Made by a program: the position numbers and the translations under genes
The notes under the pieces: generated by a model
What the model saw: the letters and a program-made list of their open reading frames with translations, nothing else
Told to the model about the DNA's origin: nothing
Database searches by the model: none
From: SZUA-430 sp034440355
Lineage (GTDB): Bacteria > Pseudomonadota > Alphaproteobacteria > Micropepsales > Micropepsaceae
NCBI GenBank assembly: GCA_034440355.1
Contig: JAWXBY010000166.1
Span: forward strand, 1 to 64,000
DNA length: 64,000 nucleotides
Direction of reading: 5' to 3'
In this document: positions 60,434 through 64,000 of the stretch, piece by piece
How positions within the stretch are numbered: the stretch's first letter is position 1
How the letters are laid out: each line of letters opens with the position of its first letter

Positions 60434-61456
60434 ATGAAAATCAGCGTGCTTGATCAGTCGCCGATACGTAAGGGCGGGACGGCGGCGGATGCTGTTCGGG
60501 AGACGATCGAGCTGGCGAAGATTGCCGAGCGGCTTGGGTATTCGCGGTATTGGTTGGCCGAGCATCACAACACCACGTCGTTTGCCGGATCGACGCCTGA
60601 GGTTTTGATTGCGCGCGTTGCTGCCGAGACGTCGCGGATTCGTGTCGGGTCGGGCGGGATTATGTTGCCGCATTATTCGCCGCTGAAGGTCGCCGAGAAT
60701 TTTCGGATGCTGGAGACGATGTATCCGGGGCGGGTCGATCTTGGGATCGGGCGGGCGCCGGGGTCGGACGGGCGAACCGCTATCGCGCTGCAGGCGGGGC
60801 CGCAGGCTTGGGACGTCGGCGTGTTTCCGCAGCAGGCGGAGTTGTTGCGGCATTATCTCGAAGAGTCGGCGGGGCTAGCGTCGTGGCCTGACAATCATGC
60901 GTATCGGCAGATCCATGCCTCGCCGCGCGGGCCGGGGATGCCGGAGATGTGGATGTTGGCGTCCAGCGTCAACGGCGCGGTGTACGCGGCGGAGCTTGGG
61001 CTGCCACTATCGTTTGCGCATTTTATTTCGCCGGATGGCGGCGGGCCTGATGCGGCGGAGGTTTATCGTCAGCGGTTCAAGCCGCACCGTGAGGGCGACA
61101 GGCCCCATGTCGGCGTCGCCGTGTTTGCGATTGCGGCGGATACCGACGAAGAGACGGAGCGGCTGGCGCTGACGCGCAATCTTTGGGTGATGCAGCTGTT
61201 GCGCAATCAGGCGGGGCCGTTTCCGTCGCCGGAGGAAGCGGCGGCCTATCCGTTCACGGAAGCCGACCGCGTGCAGATACGGGCGATTTCCTCGCGCGGC
61301 GTGACCGGCACCGCTGATAAGGTGAAGGCGGGGCTCGAGAAGCTTGTCGCCGCGTATGGCGCGGACGAGTTGACGGTTCTTTCGATCACCTACGAGTTCG
61401 AGGCGCGCGTGCGGTCGTATGAGTTAATCGCTGAGGCGTTCGGACTTCGCTCTTAA
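60434..61456 (+). CDS. LLM-class flavin-dependent oxidoreductase
   Basis: A 340-residue bacterial-luciferase-like enzyme. ISVLDQSPIRKGGTAADAVRETIELAK, YWLAEHHNTTSFAGSTPEVLIARVAAET, GGIMLPHYSPLKVAENFRMLE and DLGIGRAPGSDGRTA are the subgroup's blocks. A C-terminal TADKVKAGLEKLVAAYGADELTVLS closes the barrel. It uses reduced flavin for monooxygenation; no flavin reductase or substrate gene is nearby. ATG 60434 lies just after the inverted repeat, so its promoter may overlap the element. Confidence 0.9.
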   Translation: MKISVLDQSPIRKGGTAADAVRETIELAKIAERLGYSRYWLAEHHNTTSFAGSTPEVLIARVAAETSRIRVGSGGIMLPHYSPLKVAENFRMLETMYPGRVDLGIGRAPGSDGRTAIALQAGPQAWDVGVFPQQAELLRHYLEESAGLASWPDNHAYRQIHASPRGPGMPEMWMLASSVNGAVYAAELGLPLSFAHFISPDGGGPDAAEVYRQRFKPHREGDRPHVGVAVFAIAADTDEETERLALTRNLWVMQLLRNQAGPFPSPEEAAAYPFTEADRVQIRAISSRGVTGTADKVKAGLEKLVAAYGADELTVLSITYEFEARVRSYELIAEAFGLRS

Positions 61457-61462
61457 GCACGA

Positions 61463-62914
61463 CTAAGCTTGGCGGCGTGCGCGGACCTTCTGTTCGATGC
61501 GGATGCGGCGGTCGATCAGATCGCGGATCCGCTTTTGTACGGCCGGCGTGATCGGAAAGTTCCACAGCAGAATGATCGCCGGCAGCCACAGCACGATCGG
61601 GAACAGGACGTAGACGTACGCGAGCGCGTCGATTGCTTCGGGCGTGTTGATCGCGCATTTCTGCGCGACGAAGCCCAGCCAGCCGACGAACATCAGCGAG
61701 ACGCCGACGCCTACCGCATCGCCGCCTTTGACGGCGAGTTGGAAGAACGAGATCAAGAGGCCGGCGCGCGGCTGACGGCTCTTCAAGCTGTCGAGGTCGA
61801 TGACGTCGGCGGCCATCGATTGGCCCAACGTGAAGGGCGCGGAGAAGACCGAGCCGAGTACGACAAAGGCGGCGAGGTTTGCGATGTAGCCGGCGTCGCG
61901 CAGCAGCAGCAGGAAGCAGAATGTGAGCGTGCCGATCAGCAGCGCGATGGCAAGCGCACGGTGTTTGGTCCACGCCTTACCCGCCCAGATCCAGAATGGC
62001 GCGAAGACAATGGCGGGGACGAGAAGCGCGAGGATGGCGGTGCTCGCCTGTTGTTCCGTGAACATTGCCACGCTGACGAGATAGAACGTCAGCAAGCCTT
62101 CAACGGCGCGCGAGCCCATGCGTACGCCGGCGGTGATGAAGAAAAGACGCACGAACGGCATGTTCGTCGCGGCGATCCTTGCGCCCTTTAAGAACGAAAG
62201 ATGCTTCATCTCGCGAACGGGCGGTTCGGGTGTCGTCAGATAGAGCAAACCGAGCGCGACCGGCACGAGCGCGATGATGGTGATGCCCATCACCTGCATG
62301 ATGTTCCAATAGCCACCCGTGCCCGCCGTCGCGATCGTGACCGCGCCGTCGACGCAGACCTCTTTCGGTACGCCGACGATGACGGGGATGGCGCCGGCGA
62401 TGCCGAGGCCTAAGAGCGTGAACACTTCGCGCACGCCGGTGATGCGCGAGCGTTCGTTGTAGTCCTCCGACAGCTCGGCGCCCCAGGCGCCGTAGGCGAT
62501 CGTGATCATCGTCCAGCCGAGATAGAAGACCGCGATCCAGGTCAGCAGGTACATGCGGCGTGCGTCTTCGGTAGCCGAGGCGAGGCTTTCCGGCGGCAGG
62601 AACAGCATGTAGACGCCGAGCGCGAAAACCGGCGCGCCGAGCAGCACCCACGAACGCCTGCGTCCGAACGGCAGCCTCAAGCGGTCGCTGACGAAGCCGA
62701 TGATCGGATCGACGATGATGTCGGCGAGGCGCGCGACCAGCAGGATGAAGCCGACGTCGGCGATACCGATCTGCAGGTCCTGCGCATAGAAGCGGGTGAC
62801 GAAGATCGCGATCGGCAAGCTCGCGAAAGCCAGCGGGATGGCGAGCTGGCCGAAGCCGAAAAGGACGGGCCACGAGACGCGCGCGGCTGGGGCTTTGTCG
62901 GCTGCTGGCTGCAA
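61463..62914 (-). CDS. MFS transporter, GPH (glycoside-pentoside-hexuronide) type
   Basis: A 483-residue 12-helix symporter of the MelB/GPH type: FGQLAIPLAFASLPIAIFVTRFYAQDLQIG in the first helices and RLADIIVDPIIGFVSDRLRLPFGRRRSWVLLGAP with the GPH signature DPxxGxxxDR. The C-terminal tail is basic. Family members import glycosides with sodium or protons. The start is TTG 62912-62914 with GGAG seven bases upstream; no ATG fits before helix 1. It is convergent with the LLM gene and precedes no sugar-utilisation gene, so its substrate is unknown. Confidence 0.9.
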   Translation of the reverse strand: MQPAADKAPAARVSWPVLFGFGQLAIPLAFASLPIAIFVTRFYAQDLQIGIADVGFILLVARLADIIVDPIIGFVSDRLRLPFGRRRSWVLLGAPVFALGVYMLFLPPESLASATEDARRMYLLTWIAVFYLGWTMITIAYGAWGAELSEDYNERSRITGVREVFTLLGLGIAGAIPVIVGVPKEVCVDGAVTIATAGTGGYWNIMQVMGITIIALVPVALGLLYLTTPEPPVREMKHLSFLKGARIAATNMPFVRLFFITAGVRMGSRAVEGLLTFYLVSVAMFTEQQASTAILALLVPAIVFAPFWIWAGKAWTKHRALAIALLIGTLTFCFLLLLRDAGYIANLAAFVVLGSVFSAPFTLGQSMAADVIDLDSLKSRQPRAGLLISFFQLAVKGGDAVGVGVSLMFVGWLGFVAQKCAINTPEAIDALAYVYVLFPIVLWLPAIILLWNFPITPAVQKRIRDLIDRRIRIEQKVRARRQA

Positions 62915-62985
62915 GGGAGATACTCCGGGCGCGAGGCGTTGGCGCGGGACTTAGAGAGAATACAACGGCGGCTGCTAATGCTGGC

Positions 62986-63594
62986 TTAAGCTTTGGCGCT
63001 GGGGCGGGCGGCGACGGCTGCGTGCCAGCGTCTTGCGTTTTCCAGTTCGGTGGGAATCGCGAAGCGCCAGATGCGGCCGAAGTCGATGGCGCACATGGCG
63101 GTGATATCGGCGATGGAGAAATTGCGGCCGGTGATGAATTCTTTACCGGCCAGGCTTTGGTCGAGCCACTGCAGCGATTTCTGCGCGCGCTCTTTGTTGA
63201 GTTCGCCCCACGGTGCGATTTGTGTTTCGAGCGCGCCCATCGCCGGATGCGTGTGGCGGAAGGTCATGGCGACGGGCATAAAGAGGTTGAATTCGATTTG
63301 GCGCTGCCACATTTCGACAAGCGCTTTTTCCTTCGGGCTTGCGCCCATCAGCGGCGGGTCGGGGTTCAGCTCTTCGAAGTAGCGGCAGATGGCGACCGAT
63401 TCCGAGATGTGCGTGCCGTCGTCGAGCTCGAGCACCGGCAGTTGGCCGAAGGCGTTGCGCGCGCGGTGCTCCGGCGATTTGTGTTCGCCCTTCATGATCG
63501 CGATGTCTTCGGTCGGGACGTGGATGCCCTTCTCGGCCAGGAAGATGCGCACGCGGCGCGGATTGGGCGCGAGCTTGTCGTTGTAGAGCTTCAT
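62986..63594 (-). CDS. Glutathione S-transferase
   Basis: A 202-residue GST. The thioredoxin-like N-terminal domain has LYNDKLAPNPRRVRIFLAEKGI, the cis-Pro in NAFGQLPVLELDDGTHISESVAICRYFEEL, and the helical C-terminal domain has GKEFITGRNFSIADITAMCAIDFGR. The active residue in the APNPRR stretch is Ser/Cys-like in this subgroup (here Asn). It conjugates or reduces electrophiles with glutathione. It follows a small membrane-protein gene by 24 nt, so cotranscription is likely. Confidence 0.92.
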   Translation of the reverse strand: MKLYNDKLAPNPRRVRIFLAEKGIHVPTEDIAIMKGEHKSPEHRARNAFGQLPVLELDDGTHISESVAICRYFEELNPDPPLMGASPKEKALVEMWQRQIEFNLFMPVAMTFRHTHPAMGALETQIAPWGELNKERAQKSLQWLDQSLAGKEFITGRNFSIADITAMCAIDFGRIWRFAIPTELENARRWHAAVAARPSAKA

Positions 63595-63618
63595 GCAAAT
63601 CCCCTCAGGCGGGCCCCC

Positions 63619-63999
63619 TTAGGCGCGGGTGCCGATGTAGGCGAAGAACAGGCAGGAAAAGCCGATGAGGAGCATTAGCATATCCAGCTGTACGAATGGC
63701 AAGACAACCGGCAGGGACACGAAGGGAATGATGGTCGCAAAGCTGGCGACGGCGACGGCGATCAGCGCGTAAATGCGGATGCGGCGTGCGTTCGAGGGCG
63801 ACGCAGCGTCAATGACGGCGCGCTCGTTCGAGGCATAGGCCGCTGCGAGCGCCAACAGGCCCACGATCGGCATGAGAATGTTCACCTGCACGAACAAGAC
63901 TTTGAGCGGCAGGGAGGCGATGTTGATGGAGCCCAGGATCGCAAGAACGCCCGCGACCCACAGCATCCAGGACTGAAGCTTGGCGATGGATTTGGTCAT
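63619..63999 (-). CDS. Hypothetical four-helix membrane protein
   Basis: A 126-residue protein with four membrane helices (MLWVAGVLAILGSINIA; LMPIVGLLALAAAYAS; IYALIAVAVASFATIIPFV; LDMLMLLIGFSCLFFAYIG). The repeats of two helix pairs suggest an internally duplicated hairpin. No family recognised. ATG 63997-63999 lies one base from the window's right edge, so the upstream region is not visible. It precedes the GST gene. Confidence 0.75.
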   Translation of the reverse strand: MTKSIAKLQSWMLWVAGVLAILGSINIASLPLKVLFVQVNILMPIVGLLALAAAYASNERAVIDAASPSNARRIRIYALIAVAVASFATIIPFVSLPVVLPFVQLDMLMLLIGFSCLFFAYIGTRA

Positions 64000-64000
64000 T

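Overview
The window looks like a chromosomal segment of a GC-rich alphaproteobacterium. The clearest lineage evidence is a GTTC-N7-GTTC SOS box directly upstream of dinB, the form of LexA site typical of Alphaproteobacteria. High coding density, many 4-bp start/stop overlaps and several Tat-exported enzymes fit this. A sphingosine-1-phosphate-lyase-like enzyme suggests a sphingolipid-handling lineage. I cannot name the genus; a free-living, non-phototrophic member near the Micropepsales/Caulobacterales/Hyphomonadales is only a guess. No integrase, transposase, CRISPR array or rRNA was seen. One tRNA gene is present, tRNA-Val(CAC).

Layout. 1-18.4 kb is mostly minus-strand housekeeping: a cysS-cimA-PLP lyase-rarD run; a Gfo/Idh oxidoreductase-DegT aminotransferase-lipoprotein-nadE-gltX run; two adjacent paralogous zinc-independent MDR reductases on the plus strand; class II DAHP synthase; a membrane-anchored serine hydrolase; and rpiA. 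18.7-23 kb holds a hemolysin-III protein and a very unusual 1173-residue TIR protein. 23-27 kb holds glmS-glmU and gph. 27-33 kb holds tRNA-Val, TerC and a five-gene operon (acyl-CoA dehydrogenase, unknown, AtuA-like, uracil-DNA glycosylase family, lipoprotein hydrolase) in which every junction is a 4-bp overlap. 34.5-37 kb is a lower-GC accessory patch. It carries an operator-like palindrome, a conserved hypothetical protein and a protein that reads as an HslV/proteasome-type Ntn hydrolase. 37-45 kb is a set of small stress or exported proteins: a ChaN-like protein, VOC, an ArsR-SRPBCC pair, a Tat-exported alpha/beta hydrolase, M28-like peptidase, serine hydrolase and GH1 glucosidase. 45-64 kb holds a Met/His-rich lipoprotein, SOS-regulated dinB, a four-gene epimerase/VOC/amidohydrolase operon facing a LysR gene, a Spinster-type MFS, a TolB-propeller/amidohydrolase fusion, ankyrin protein, CoA-transferase, LLM oxidoreductase, GPH-type MFS and a GST.

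Most notable. (1) The TIR protein has a cytoplasmic TIR domain with an intact putative NADase glutamate, one membrane segment, and an ectodomain ending in 24 tandem 32-residue repeats. The layout resembles a reversed Toll-like receptor. (2) In the Ntn-hydrolase candidate, an RBS-supported TTG start places a Thr immediately after the initiator Met. Asp17, a Lys and a GSG serine then fall where HslV has its catalytic set. Smaller signals include an ArsR-type palindrome over a start codon, a T-N11-A LysR box, a dispersed repeat that has become the C-terminus of the LysR reading frame, a 153-bp nested inverted repeat, and three convergent gene pairs sharing a CTAG stop palindrome.

All functional calls rest on motif recognition by eye; no database search was run.
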